Assembly (NCBI RefSeq): GCF_025758695.1
Contig: NZ_JANJQP010000002.1
Span: 186,001 to 250,000, forward strand
DNA: 64,000 nt
From: Oenococcus kitaharae
GTDB lineage: Bacteria > Bacillota > Bacilli > Lactobacillales > Lactobacillaceae
Direction: 5' to 3'
In this document: piece after piece, positions 9,343 to 17,499 of the stretch
Layout of the letters: every line of letters begins with the position of its first letter
Position numbering within the stretch: the stretch's first letter is position 1
Notes under the pieces: generated by a model
The model's database searches: none
Seen by the model: only the letters and a program-made list of their open reading frames with translations
Told to the model about the DNA's origin: nothing
Program-made: the position numbers and the translations under genes

Positions 9343-10681
9343 AACTGCTAATTAGTTCCTTAATAAATTCGATATGATCATCATAATCTTTCAAACGGAC
9401 ATTTTCATCCGGTGCATGATCCGCTGAAGCAGCATAGCCAATACCAACAGCTGCGATCGGCGATTTAAAGTTGTCGTAAAAATAAGCCGCCGGGCCGGTT
9501 CCTGGCGAAGTCGGCAGCAAGGAAATATCATCACCATAAATATGCTTCGTAATCGCAATCACACGCTGGATTTCGTCAGCTGAGAGGTCAGAGCGATAGG
9601 GTTTTTCGCCTAAAGTATAGACGGCTTTGACATTTGTAAAGCCTTTTTCCTTCAAGTGAGCTGCGACTTTATCAAAAATATCATGCGGATCTTGGTCCGG
9701 AACCAAGCGAATTTCAAGTTTGGCCACAGCTTGGGCAGGCAAAACAGTTTTCACACCGGCCTCTTCATAACCACTGCTGATGCCTTCGATGTTCAAAGCC
9801 GGCGAGAAGTAGAGGGCTTTTAATAATTCCTCGCGGGTGCTGCTGTTTAAAAGCGGCGCTGTTAGTTTGAAATCGTTGACTAATAAATGCTGATCAATGG
9901 TTGAGTATTTTTCGACCAGATCCTGTTCACGCGTGCTAGCTGGGCGGACTGTGTCATAAACACCCTTGACTGCGATCGTGCCGTCCGGATTACGCAGGGA
10001 ATTAATCGCCTCTAATAATTGCCAAGCAGCTGAATCGATAACAGGTGCCAAACTGGAATGTAAATCACGATCAGCCGTCTTGGCAACTAAATCAAAAGTC
10101 ACAATACCCTTAGTGCCGCCGTTAATTTCTTGCTGATCTTTGCTATTATAGCCGCCGGATTCCCAAATAACCAAATCATTCTGCAGTTCGGCTGCGTGTT
10201 TGATCAGATAGTCGGAAAGGCCGCGTGAAGCCGTTTCTTCAGAACCTTCGACGACAAAATCAATGTTGACTGGTAATTGATGATCGTGGGCGTCCAAGTA
10301 TTCAGCTAAAGCAGTTAAACGCGCCAATAAATTGCCTTTGTCATCATCAACGCCGCGGCCGAAAAGTTTACCATCGCGCTGGGTTAAAGTCCAAGGATCA
10401 CTGTGCCAAAGATCAAAAGGTTCGGCCGGCTGGACGTCATAATGGTTGTAAATCAAGATGGTCTTTGCACCTGCTTTTGCTGCTTTGAATTTGGCAATCA
10501 CGAGCGGGAATTCAAATTCATCATCGATGGCGACCTGATCGGCCTTTAATTGCTGGAAGTAGCCGCTGATCAGCTGACTAGCTTCTTTTAAACCGGTTTT
10601 CTTCGCTGAAACGCTGGGAATCTTGATCAAGTCAGCGAGTTTATCCAAATATTCTTGTCTAATTTCTGTTTTTTCAGGCAT
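9335..10681 (-). CDS. M20-family dipeptidase (CNDP/PepV-like)
   Basis: 448 residues. Metal-site residues are visible: His80 and Asp82 (YNHYDVQP), Asp113 (GRGVDDDKG), and the catalytic EGSEE near 146-150. The dimerisation domain lies about 195-300. No signal peptide, so it is cytoplasmic. Family members hydrolyse dipeptides; its place between a YbaK-type deacylase and metNI in a Met-regulated operon suggests release of methionine from peptides, which is inference. AAGGAG lies just before the ATG. Confidence 0.88.
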   Translation of the reverse strand: MPEKTEIRQEYLDKLADLIKIPSVSAKKTGLKEASQLISGYFQQLKADQVAIDDEFEFPLVIAKFKAAKAGAKTILIYNHYDVQPAEPFDLWHSDPWTLTQRDGKLFGRGVDDDKGNLLARLTALAEYLDAHDHQLPVNIDFVVEGSEETASRGLSDYLIKHAAELQNDLVIWESGGYNSKDQQEINGGTKGIVTFDLVAKTADRDLHSSLAPVIDSAAWQLLEAINSLRNPDGTIAVKGVYDTVRPASTREQDLVEKYSTIDQHLLVNDFKLTAPLLNSSTREELLKALYFSPALNIEGISSGYEEAGVKTVLPAQAVAKLEIRLVPDQDPHDIFDKVAAHLKEKGFTNVKAVYTLGEKPYRSDLSADEIQRVIAITKHIYGDDISLLPTSPGTGPAAYFYDNFKSPIAAVGIGYAASADHAPDENVRLKDYDDHIEFIKELISSYE

Positions 10682-10701
10682 TTTTTCTCCTTTTAAATTT
10701 G

Positions 10702-11163
10702 TTATTTAGCAACATCGACCCAGGCGGCCGGGTGCGAGTATTTTTCCAATTCCTGTAGGGACAATCTAATCGCTGCGTTCACATCTCCGGCGGCTGGATA
10801 ATAGAGGTCGTGTTTTTCTAATGAACGGTCCAGATAAACACGGACGCCGGGATTCAAGGCGAAAGGACAGACAGCGCCGGCCACGTAACCGACTATTTGT
10901 TCCAATTTATCGTTGGCGATCATGGTCGGTCGTTTTCCAAAACTGGCCTTGAATTTTTGATTGGAGACACGTGTCAATCCGCTGGTGACGACGACTAACG
11001 GGCTGCCATCCAAGTCAAAAGCCAAAGTCTTAGCGATTTGGTCGGCTTGAATGCCTAATGTCTCGGCTGCCTCTTGCACAGTCGCAGTCAATTTTTGGAA
11101 AACATGGATTCTGTCAGCCAGTCCGTATTGTTGAAAATAATCTGCCACTTTTGCAACTGACAT
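10702..11163 (-). CDS. YbaK/ProX-type aminoacyl-tRNA deacylase domain protein
   Basis: 153 residues, the full length of a free-standing YbaK/INS domain. The conserved lysine and glycine-rich segments (IAKTLAFD, VAGAVCPFA) are present. Relatives (YbaK, ProXp-ala, YeaK) hydrolyse mischarged Cys-, Ala- or Ser-tRNAs in trans. The gene follows a tRNA-Met-like sequence and precedes the M20 gene by 20 bp. AAGGAG precedes the ATG. Which aminoacyl-tRNA it edits cannot be told from the sequence. Confidence 0.85.
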   Translation of the reverse strand: MSVAKVADYFQQYGLADRIHVFQKLTATVQEAAETLGIQADQIAKTLAFDLDGSPLVVVTSGLTRVSNQKFKASFGKRPTMIANDKLEQIVGYVAGAVCPFALNPGVRVYLDRSLEKHDLYYPAAGDVNAAIRLSLQELEKYSHPAAWVDVAK

Positions 11164-11242
11164 ATGCTGCTCCTTTTAAACTTTATTTGAAGCACAAGTT
11201 TATGCTTTCGGATTTTTCGTGAGGGATCTTATAGGATCCGAA

Positions 11243-11313
11243 CGTGACGGCAGGAGTCGAACCTGCATAACATTGCTTATGAAGCAATTGAGCGGCCGCT
11301 GCTCGACATCACT
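11243..11313 (-). tRNA. tRNA-Met(CAU)-like gene with atypical acceptor and D arm
   Basis: Read on the minus strand, this 71-nt stretch folds as a cloverleaf. It has a GTGATG/CGTCAC acceptor helix, D stem GAGC/GCTC with a 7-nt loop AGCGGCC, anticodon arm ATTGC-TTCATAA-GCAAT (anticodon CAU, positions 11279-11281), and T arm GCAGG-TTCGACT-CCTGC. The anticodon and T arms are canonical. Odd points: A1 faces G72, position 9 is C, A21 is missing, the D loop is very short, the discriminator would be U, and CCA is not encoded. Flanks are structured: AAGCGC/GCGCTT hairpin before it, nested GGATC/GATCC and TTCGGAT/ATCCGAA pairs after it. It may be an unusual functional tRNA, a decaying gene, or a tRNA mimic inside the Met operon message. 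Confidence 0.6.
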
Positions 11314-11342
11314 AGAACCAAGCGCTTTGTGCGCTTTGAAAC

Positions 11343-12482
11343 TTATTCAGGCCAAACAGTTTTGGCAGTCTGGATCACGAGTTTTAACTTATCCCATTGC
11401 TGAGCTTCGGTTAACTTGTTGCCTTCTTCAGTGGACGCAAACCCACATTGGGTGCTGATGGCCAAATTAGAAAGGGGTACGTAAGTTGAAGCCTCTTTAA
11501 TACGATCAACTAATAATTCTTGACTCTCTAATTCAGGAAACTTCGATGTCACGATCCCAAGGACGATTCTTTTATTTTTATCTTGATTCCAAATCTTGGT
11601 TAGGGGCGCGAAACCACCGGAACGGTCACTGTCGTATTCCAAGAAGAGACCGTCGTAATTTAACTGGCCAAGATAGTCGGCAATCGTGTCATAGCTGCCA
11701 GAGAACAAGTAAGTTGACTGAAAGTTACCACGACAGATATGTGTTGTGACAGTTAAGTCTTCAGGCAGACCATCCAGAATTTGGTTGATAATCTGAACAG
11801 AGTCAGTCGCAATTTTTTCAAAAGCAGCGTGTTTGTCCGGATCATCTTTGCTGGCATTTAAACTGCTGATCAAAAAGGCCCAAGTCGTATCGTCTAATTG
11901 AACGTAACGTGCGCCCAATTCATAAAAATGCAAGATGGTCTGACGATAGGCAGTGACAATATCGGACAAATAATCCTGCCAATTATCGTAAAACTGATGC
12001 CAGTTATCACTACGGTTGTCGCGGAAGAGCAGACTGGGAGATGGAATTGTCTGCTTAGGCAGAACACCCTTAGGCGTGATTGATTTCAAGTAGCCGAAGG
12101 CGGCAAAGAAGGGATGATCAGGATTAAAAGCAATTTTTCCAATTAGTTCGGCGTTATCTGTACGCGTCTTGCTGCCGTGAAACTTATAACTTTTTTCATA
12201 ATCATATTTACCGACACCATTCAGTCCCCAGAGAAAATCCAAATGCCACCAGCTGCGTGAAAATTCGCCGTCAGTCACATCTTTTAATCCGAGTTGGACT
12301 TGTTCATCAACGATGCGCTTGATTTCTTTATGCTGAACTTCTAACAACTGGGCTTGATCAATCTGACCGGCTGCTAATTGTGCATGTGCGTCCTTTAAAT
12401 CTCGCGGCCGCAGCAGGCTGCCGACAATATCGGCTCTAAAAGGCGGCTTAACTAATGTAACTGTATCTGTATTTTCTGACAT
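11343..12482 (-). CDS. MetE-like methionine synthase / methylcobalamin-independent methyltransferase (YxjG/YxjH type)
   Basis: 379 residues, half the length of classical MetE and equivalent to its C-terminal catalytic barrel. Candidate zinc ligands appear in THICRG (His, Cys) and QCGFAS (Cys). The N-terminal PPFRADIVGSLLRP is typical of the YxjG/YxjH group. Such proteins transfer a methyl group to homocysteine from an uncertain donor. Position directly after metQ, behind the Met T-box, supports a role in methionine supply. It lacks the N-terminal folate-binding half, so folate may not be the donor. Confidence 0.85.
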   Translation of the reverse strand: MSENTDTVTLVKPPFRADIVGSLLRPRDLKDAHAQLAAGQIDQAQLLEVQHKEIKRIVDEQVQLGLKDVTDGEFSRSWWHLDFLWGLNGVGKYDYEKSYKFHGSKTRTDNAELIGKIAFNPDHPFFAAFGYLKSITPKGVLPKQTIPSPSLLFRDNRSDNWHQFYDNWQDYLSDIVTAYRQTILHFYELGARYVQLDDTTWAFLISSLNASKDDPDKHAAFEKIATDSVQIINQILDGLPEDLTVTTHICRGNFQSTYLFSGSYDTIADYLGQLNYDGLFLEYDSDRSGGFAPLTKIWNQDKNKRIVLGIVTSKFPELESQELLVDRIKEASTYVPLSNLAISTQCGFASTEEGNKLTEAQQWDKLKLVIQTAKTVWPE

Positions 12483-12512
12483 GATTTTGTCCTCTGCTTT
12501 TTAAGTGCTGGC

Positions 12513-13391
12513 TTACTTCAGCTTGATATCCCAGGCTGCCAGCGAAGTTCCGCCTGAGTATTTTTTGATCAAACGCTTGATTTTCTTTTCGTGATAACCC
12601 TTGATAATTTCTTTATAAGCAGCGTATTTGCTCTTATTTTGTTTGTAATTCGGACGAGCTGCAATCACGTTGATCCATTTACGGGAAGCCTTGTTAACCG
12701 GCTCCACATAGATGGCTGAATTGAATTTTAATCCAGCAGCCGGAACGAAGGTGTTATTAACGAAAGCGGCATCAACAGAACCCAACGAACGGGCCGTTTG
12801 CGAAGCTTCCACAAGCACAATTTTGATGTTCTTGGGATTGCTGGTAATGTCAGACGGCGTTGCCAGTTTGACGCCCTTCTTTAATTTAATTAAGCCGGCC
12901 GTCTGCAAAGCGACAAGCGAGCGGCCTTCGTTAGTCGCATCGTTAGGAATCGCAATCTGGGCGTTCTTTGGTAAATCTTTGACGCTTTTGTAATTCTTTT
13001 TCGTATAAAGACGTAGCGGCGCGATAACTGTTTTAGCAATCGGCTTTAAATTAGCGTTATTTTCTTTGTTCCAATTATCCAAAAAGTAATAATGCTGGAA
13101 GGCGTTGATATCGATGTCGCCGTCTGCTAAGGCACGGTTAGGCTGACTGTAATCAGTGAATTGGACAAAACGAAGTTTGACATTGCCATGTTTTTTAGCA
13201 TATTGGCTGATGACTTTCCACTCGGCCTTGTCCTCGTCGTTCATCGTCATGACGCCGACTTTGATCGTGATCGCCTTAGCTTTGGCATCGGCAGTGTTAG
13301 TTTGAGATACGGCTGGCGCAATGAAGGCCAATCCGCTGGCGGCTAAGACCGTGAGTGAAACGTATGCAGTTTTCTTGAGTGTGTTTTCCAT
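12513..13391 (-). CDS. metQ: methionine ABC transporter substrate-binding protein, no lipobox
   Basis: NlpA/MetQ family. I start it at the ATG at 13391, which has GGATGG 8 nt upstream, giving 292 residues; an ATG at 13403 is the alternative. The N-terminal hydrophobic stretch (about 8-28) is followed by alanine-rich sequence that could be cut by signal peptidase I, and the mature part starts near AITIKVGVMT. There is no cysteine, so the usual lipoprotein anchor is absent; the protein may stay anchored by an uncleaved signal. First gene of the Met operon, directly behind the T-box terminator. Confidence 0.9.
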   Translation of the reverse strand: MENTLKKTAYVSLTVLAASGLAFIAPAVSQTNTADAKAKAITIKVGVMTMNDEDKAEWKVISQYAKKHGNVKLRFVQFTDYSQPNRALADGDIDINAFQHYYFLDNWNKENNANLKPIAKTVIAPLRLYTKKNYKSVKDLPKNAQIAIPNDATNEGRSLVALQTAGLIKLKKGVKLATPSDITSNPKNIKIVLVEASQTARSLGSVDAAFVNNTFVPAAGLKFNSAIYVEPVNKASRKWINVIAARPNYKQNKSKYAAYKEIIKGYHEKKIKRLIKKYSGGTSLAAWDIKLK

Positions 13392-13445
13392 GTAATAGAC
13401 CATCCCATTTTCTTAAACGATTTCAATCCGGAAACAAAGGTATAA

Positions 13446-13732
13446 AAAAATCGCTCCTGAAATACAGAAGCGATTAACGCGTTACCATCCTGCTTTACTT
13501 GTTTTGTTGCCAAAAACAAGTCTTGCCAACCATCTAAAGCAAAGCGTATGAGCTGCCTCTAATGGCGTGCCCGGTAACGAGGGCCATTCCGTCTGGTGTT
13601 TTCCGTAAACGGTTCGCACCAGCCAATCACCGGCCATGTTCATCTCTCCCCGCACGTTGGCTTGCATCAAACGCCAACTTTCTCTGCTTTGGTTCAAAAC
13701 TACTCTCCGGATCAAGTCGTTTGAAATCTATG
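13446..13732 (-). ncRNA. T-box riboswitch, methionine specifier (AUG)
   Basis: Minus-strand leader of metQ. Stem I is closed by CCGG/CCGG; the 5' side of the specifier loop carries AGAGTAG (AGTA motif) and the 3' side reads GAAC-AUG-G, putting the AUG specifier at 13635-13637. The T-box sequence AGGATGGTAACGCG is at 13478-13491, with UGGT to pair the A73-CCA end of tRNA-Met. The terminator (13446-13475) is an ATCGCTTCTG/CAGGAGCGAT hairpin plus T run. Uncharged tRNA-Met should favour antitermination and expression of metQ and downstream genes. All ORFs called here are within this RNA and are rejected. Confidence 0.9.
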
Positions 13733-13738
13733 TCTACA

Positions 13739-13766
13739 AATATAACATAGCTGGCGCGTTTGTCAA
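13739..13766 (-). promoter_or_regulatory. promoter of the methionine operon
   Basis: On the minus strand: -35 TTGACA (13761-13766), 16-bp spacer, -10 TATATT (13739-13744), just upstream of stem I of the T-box. Confidence 0.75.
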
Positions 13767-13861
13767 ACATCTACAACGTCATATTACAAAATCCCACCCT
13801 TGCTTCTGCCACTGCCTGTTTCGTGTCACAATAATCTTGTAAATCTAAAAAGGAGCATTTT

Positions 13862-15535
13862 ATGACACAGCATGCGTATATGATCGGAAGCGGCATCGGC
13901 AATTTGGCAGCCGGCCTGTATTTGATCCGAGATGGCCATTGGTCAGGCGATCAAATCACTTTCTATGGCCTAAATTCCCATGGTGCAAATGATGGTGACA
14001 AAGTCGAAGCTTACACAAAAGAATATAAGGGTCCTAAATTATCCAATACAGCCGGCTTTTTAGCCGAGGGCGGCCGTATGTTGAACGAAGAAACCTACGA
14101 AAATTTGTGGGATCTGTTAAAAAGTGTGCCTTCTTTAGACAACCCGGGCCAATCTGTAACTGATGATATTTTGAATTTTGATCATCAGCATCCGACTCAC
14201 GATGTTGCAAGGCTGATGGATAAGACAGATGGTTTGCGGATTCGCGGCAAGAATGATTACAACAAGATGCAGTTTAATATGAAAGACCGCACTTTGCTTT
14301 CGAAATTGATGATGATCCCGGAAAAGGATGAGCAGCAGCTAAACGATGTGTCGATTGCCGATTGGTTCAAAAATAGTCCACATATTTTCACGACTAATTT
14401 TTGGTACATGTGGGAAACGACTTTTGCCTTTAAAAAAGAGTCTTCTGCTATGGAACTGCGGCGTTATATGAACCGGATGATTTTGGAGTTTTCCCGCATT
14501 AACACACTGGAAGGGGTCACACGAACGCCCTATAACCAATATGAATCCTTGATTCTGCCCATGCGTCAATATTTAATTGATCAGGGCGCTAAATTCGTTA
14601 ACGATGTGAAAGTGACAGCTTTTGATTTTGCTGATACGCCTTTGCGTGATGATATTATCGTCAAAGGTCTGCAAATCGAGCAGCAGCCTGCTGGTGAAAA
14701 GTCCACGATCGCCCTAGCAGAAGACGACCTGGTCTTTGATACGAACGGCGCGATCACGGATTCAGCCAGCATCGGCGATCTCGATACACCGATTGTCGAA
14801 AATGACGAATACGCGCCGTCAGCAGCTCTGTGGAAACAAGCGACTGAACACTTTTACTCCTTAGGGCAGCCGGATAAGTTTTTCAATGACAGGCCGCAAT
14901 CGGAATGGATGAGTTTTACAGTCACGACGAATAATCATTTTCTACTGAATCAAATTACGCGTATTACGCAGCAGCAGCCCGGAAACGCCTTGAACACTTG
15001 GGTTGATTCCAGTAATCTGCTTTCGATTGTTGTACATCACCAGCCGCATTTTAAAGCACAAAAGGAAAATGAGACGATCTTTTGGGGCTATGCGATGTTG
15101 CCTAGAGTCAATGGCGATTATGTCGATAAGCCTTTTATTGACATGACTGGCCGCGAGATTCTGACTGAGCTGCTTGGTCATTTGAATGAAGTTGATGATA
15201 GCCAGGATAAATTAGCTAACCACTTAGATGAGATCTGGGATTCGATTGTAAACGTAATCCCTGTCTATATGCCTTATGCCAGTGCACTATTTAACCGACG
15301 GGCAGTCGGCGACCGGCCAAAAGTCGTTCCGAAAGGATCGAAAAATTTGGCTTTCATCAGCCAGTTTTCCGAGATGCCTTTCGATATGGTCTTCACGGAA
15401 CAATATTCAATACGTGCCGCTCAGACGGCCGTCTATCATTTTTTGGGCATCCCTGAGACTAAGCTGACCAAACTGCACCATTATGAAAAAAATCCTGTGG
15501 TCATGGCAAAAGCCTTAAAAACAATGTTCCGTTAA
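13862..15535 (+). CDS. ohyA: oleate hydratase
   Basis: 557 residues. The N-terminal FAD-binding GSGIGNLAAG follows the first strand, and the family segments (SNTAGFLAEGGRM, MMIPEK, GYAMLPR, RRAVGDRPKVVP) are recognisable. It adds water across the cis-9 double bond of free oleic or linoleic acid to give 10-hydroxy acids, a detoxification of unsaturated fatty acids common in lactic acid bacteria. AAAGGAG lies before the ATG. It is divergent from the Met T-box promoter and monocistronic. I see no clear promoter or operator. Confidence 0.95.
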   Translation: MTQHAYMIGSGIGNLAAGLYLIRDGHWSGDQITFYGLNSHGANDGDKVEAYTKEYKGPKLSNTAGFLAEGGRMLNEETYENLWDLLKSVPSLDNPGQSVTDDILNFDHQHPTHDVARLMDKTDGLRIRGKNDYNKMQFNMKDRTLLSKLMMIPEKDEQQLNDVSIADWFKNSPHIFTTNFWYMWETTFAFKKESSAMELRRYMNRMILEFSRINTLEGVTRTPYNQYESLILPMRQYLIDQGAKFVNDVKVTAFDFADTPLRDDIIVKGLQIEQQPAGEKSTIALAEDDLVFDTNGAITDSASIGDLDTPIVENDEYAPSAALWKQATEHFYSLGQPDKFFNDRPQSEWMSFTVTTNNHFLLNQITRITQQQPGNALNTWVDSSNLLSIVVHHQPHFKAQKENETIFWGYAMLPRVNGDYVDKPFIDMTGREILTELLGHLNEVDDSQDKLANHLDEIWDSIVNVIPVYMPYASALFNRRAVGDRPKVVPKGSKNLAFISQFSEMPFDMVFTEQYSIRAAQTAVYHFLGIPETKLTKLHHYEKNPVVMAKALKTMFR

Positions 15536-15570
15536 ACCAAAAAACAGGCAAATGCCTGTTTTTTGGTTTA
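15533..15570. terminator. strong bidirectional terminator
   Basis: A perfect 18-bp inverted repeat starting at the ohyA stop (TAAACCAAAAAACAGGCA and its complement) with a 2-nt gap. A and T runs on both sides let it stop ohyA and the convergent sugar transporter. Confidence 0.9.
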
Positions 15571-15588
15571 ATATCTTTTAGAGACGGA

Positions 15589-16536
15589 TTACAAATGATT
15601 CAAGTTGGAAATCAGTACACCACCGAGAACAACCAGCAGGGCACCAATAACAATTTTGACCATTTGATCTGGTGTCTTCTTTTCGTGCAAGAGATAGATA
15701 CCGCCAAAGGTACCGACGATCACGCCCATCTGTGACAGCGTGGTAGCAGTAGCTTGTCCAATTGCCGGATTGGCAGTGGAAATAAACATGAATAAGTTAC
15801 CAATACCCCAGCTAAGACCAGTCAGAATGTTCTTCCAAGTTGGTTTTTCAAACATCCTATTGCCTTCATGGAAGACGAATAAGACGATCAAAAAGGCACC
15901 CAGCACTTGTCCGATTGATTGCGGGCCAACGATAGCAGTCATGTAATCAACGCCATTGTGCGCATCATGAACCGCTGGGCTGATAAAGCCGGTCTTAAAC
16001 ATCAAATTCGGAAAAACAAAGTAGAACATGTAGCCAATTGTTGAAAGCAGAATGGCAATCAGGCCGTGCGTATATGAAGCTGGCCGCGCCGTATTATTCT
16101 GTTTTGCAGCACGGGAACGAGCAGCGGTAAGCAATGCACCAACCGTTACCAAGGCAACGGCAATCACACCGAAGATCCACATGTTAACAGTCCGCCATTC
16201 AGCTAAGACGATTGCAGCCATCAAGGCATTTGAGATGATCTGTCCAGCAGTTGAAATTGGAAAGGCTGAAGACACGCCCATATCCTTATAAGCGACAAAT
16301 TGTCCAGCCGTTCCTACAGCCCAGAACAAGCCTGACAGCAAGCCGACTACCCAAATATGATAATCGACGGAGATTCCTTGAGGAATCACGAAGATAAACA
16401 TCGTAGCGAGGCCAAAGATCAGAGCACCAAAGGTCATACCTAATGTCTGTTGAGCGGCCGAACCACCCATTTTTGTATTAATTAATCCCGTCGAACCCCA
16501 AGTGAGGGCCGGGATTAGTGCAAATAAAATTCCCAT
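15589..16536 (-). CDS. GRP-family sugar uptake protein (GlcU/RbsU-like)
   Basis: 315 residues with about ten membrane segments and the N-terminal ALTWGSTGLINTKMGG signature of the glucose/ribose porter family. It belongs to the DMT superfamily and imports sugar by proton symport. The promoter has CcpA/LacI-type dyads, which fits a sugar transporter. In lactic acid bacteria members of this family are linked to glucose or ribose uptake; which sugar applies here is not determinable. Monocistronic. Confidence 0.88.
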   Translation of the reverse strand: MGILFALIPALTWGSTGLINTKMGGSAAQQTLGMTFGALIFGLATMFIFVIPQGISVDYHIWVVGLLSGLFWAVGTAGQFVAYKDMGVSSAFPISTAGQIISNALMAAIVLAEWRTVNMWIFGVIAVALVTVGALLTAARSRAAKQNNTARPASYTHGLIAILLSTIGYMFYFVFPNLMFKTGFISPAVHDAHNGVDYMTAIVGPQSIGQVLGAFLIVLFVFHEGNRMFEKPTWKNILTGLSWGIGNLFMFISTANPAIGQATATTLSQMGVIVGTFGGIYLLHEKKTPDQMVKIVIGALLVVLGGVLISNLNHL

Positions 16537-16565
16537 AAAAACCTTTCTGTATTGGTAGACGTTGT

Positions 16566-16619
16566 GTAAAGCGTTTTACGTAACTTTTCCATTATCCAAC
16601 AAAAGGAAAACGATTTCAA
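16566..16619 (-). promoter_or_regulatory. sugar transporter promoter with two CcpA/LacI-type dyads
   Basis: On the minus strand: -35 TTGAAA (16614-16619), 17-bp spacer, -10 GATAAT (16591-16596). A cre-like site, plus-strand GGAAAACGATTTCA (16606-16619), covers the -35. A second dyad GTAAAGCGTTTTAC (16566-16579) lies downstream of the start point. Both are centred on CG, as for LacI-family proteins including CcpA. Confidence 0.65.
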
Positions 16620-16637
16620 GTATCACAAAAAGGCTGA

Positions 16638-17498
16638 TTAATGATCGTATTTGCCAACATAAACATACAAATTTTGTGTTGAAACACCCAGATCGAACTG
16701 GACGCCTTTAGAGCGAATAGGACGCAGCGATGTCGTTTTGGCATTGTTTGCCTGACGAGCTGTTTTGCCAAAATCCTTGAGTACTTGGCTGGGATCTGCA
16801 CCGCTGGCTTGTGCAATCAGGGCTAAGACAGTGACAAAAGAACCTGTTGTTTGTTGTGCTTTTTGATTTCTCAGGCTGGCTAAAGGCGAGATAAGCGTTA
16901 TACCGATCAGCTGCTGATGCCGGACATTGATTCTTAGCTGGTAGCTGTGCTGGGCAGGCAGGCTGCGGATCGTGTTATTTAGCTGCACTGGCAGCAGTTC
17001 TTTTTGGCTGTTTTTTTGAATTTTGGCCATTGCGGCAGCTAGTTCTGCTGCTTGCTGCTGGCTTTTTGCGGGATCGGCAGCCGGATTTTTAGCTATCTGC
17101 TGGAGATGTTTGGGCAAACGGCTGGCAATTAATGCTTGATTATAGATTCCGGCGAAAAGCTGGTAGTCTGCTAAAGCTGTTGCAGCAGAAACAGTGACTT
17201 TTTTTGAACGCCCGTGATTATAAATCGTGACAATCTGTTTGTGGTCGGAAGCAGGCAGATTAATGGCAAAACTGCCTGACCGGACTGCTATCGTTCTTTT
17301 TGTACCGTTACCGACTCGATATTGAATTTGTTTGGCGGGGCTGGCCGTACCGCGAATGTTAGCAGACATCCCGCTGATTCGGTAATGATTGTGTGTCGTC
17401 GACAACTGTGCCGGACGGAAAACAAACAGTAGCGTGCCGGCAGCTATAATGACCAGAAGCGCCGATATTGTTATGACAAGACGACTTTTCTTTTTCAT
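16638..17498 (-). CDS. membrane-anchored extracellular protein of unknown function
   Basis: 286 residues. Lys-rich start, one membrane segment at about 7-27, then a soluble outside part with no cysteine. Residues around 40-100 look like a beta-sandwich (an Ig-like or big-type domain is possible); the middle is Gln/Ala-rich and helical (about 115-175). I recognise no family. It starts 1 bp after the stop of the downstream ABC half-transporter gene, so it is the last gene of the TetR-ABC-ABC operon and may be an accessory to that exporter or a load-related surface protein. Function unknown. Confidence 0.7.
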   Translation of the reverse strand: MKKKSRLVITISALLVIIAAGTLLFVFRPAQLSTTHNHYRISGMSANIRGTASPAKQIQYRVGNGTKRTIAVRSGSFAINLPASDHKQIVTIYNHGRSKKVTVSAATALADYQLFAGIYNQALIASRLPKHLQQIAKNPAADPAKSQQQAAELAAAMAKIQKNSQKELLPVQLNNTIRSLPAQHSYQLRINVRHQQLIGITLISPLASLRNQKAQQTTGSFVTVLALIAQASGADPSQVLKDFGKTARQANNAKTTSLRPIRSKGVQFDLGVSTQNLYVYVGKYDH

Positions 17499-17499
17499 A

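Noticed and set aside
13482-13842. Short ORFs on both strands in front of metQ
   Set aside because: They fall in the Met T-box leader and its promoter, whose stem I, T-box and terminator explain the sequence.
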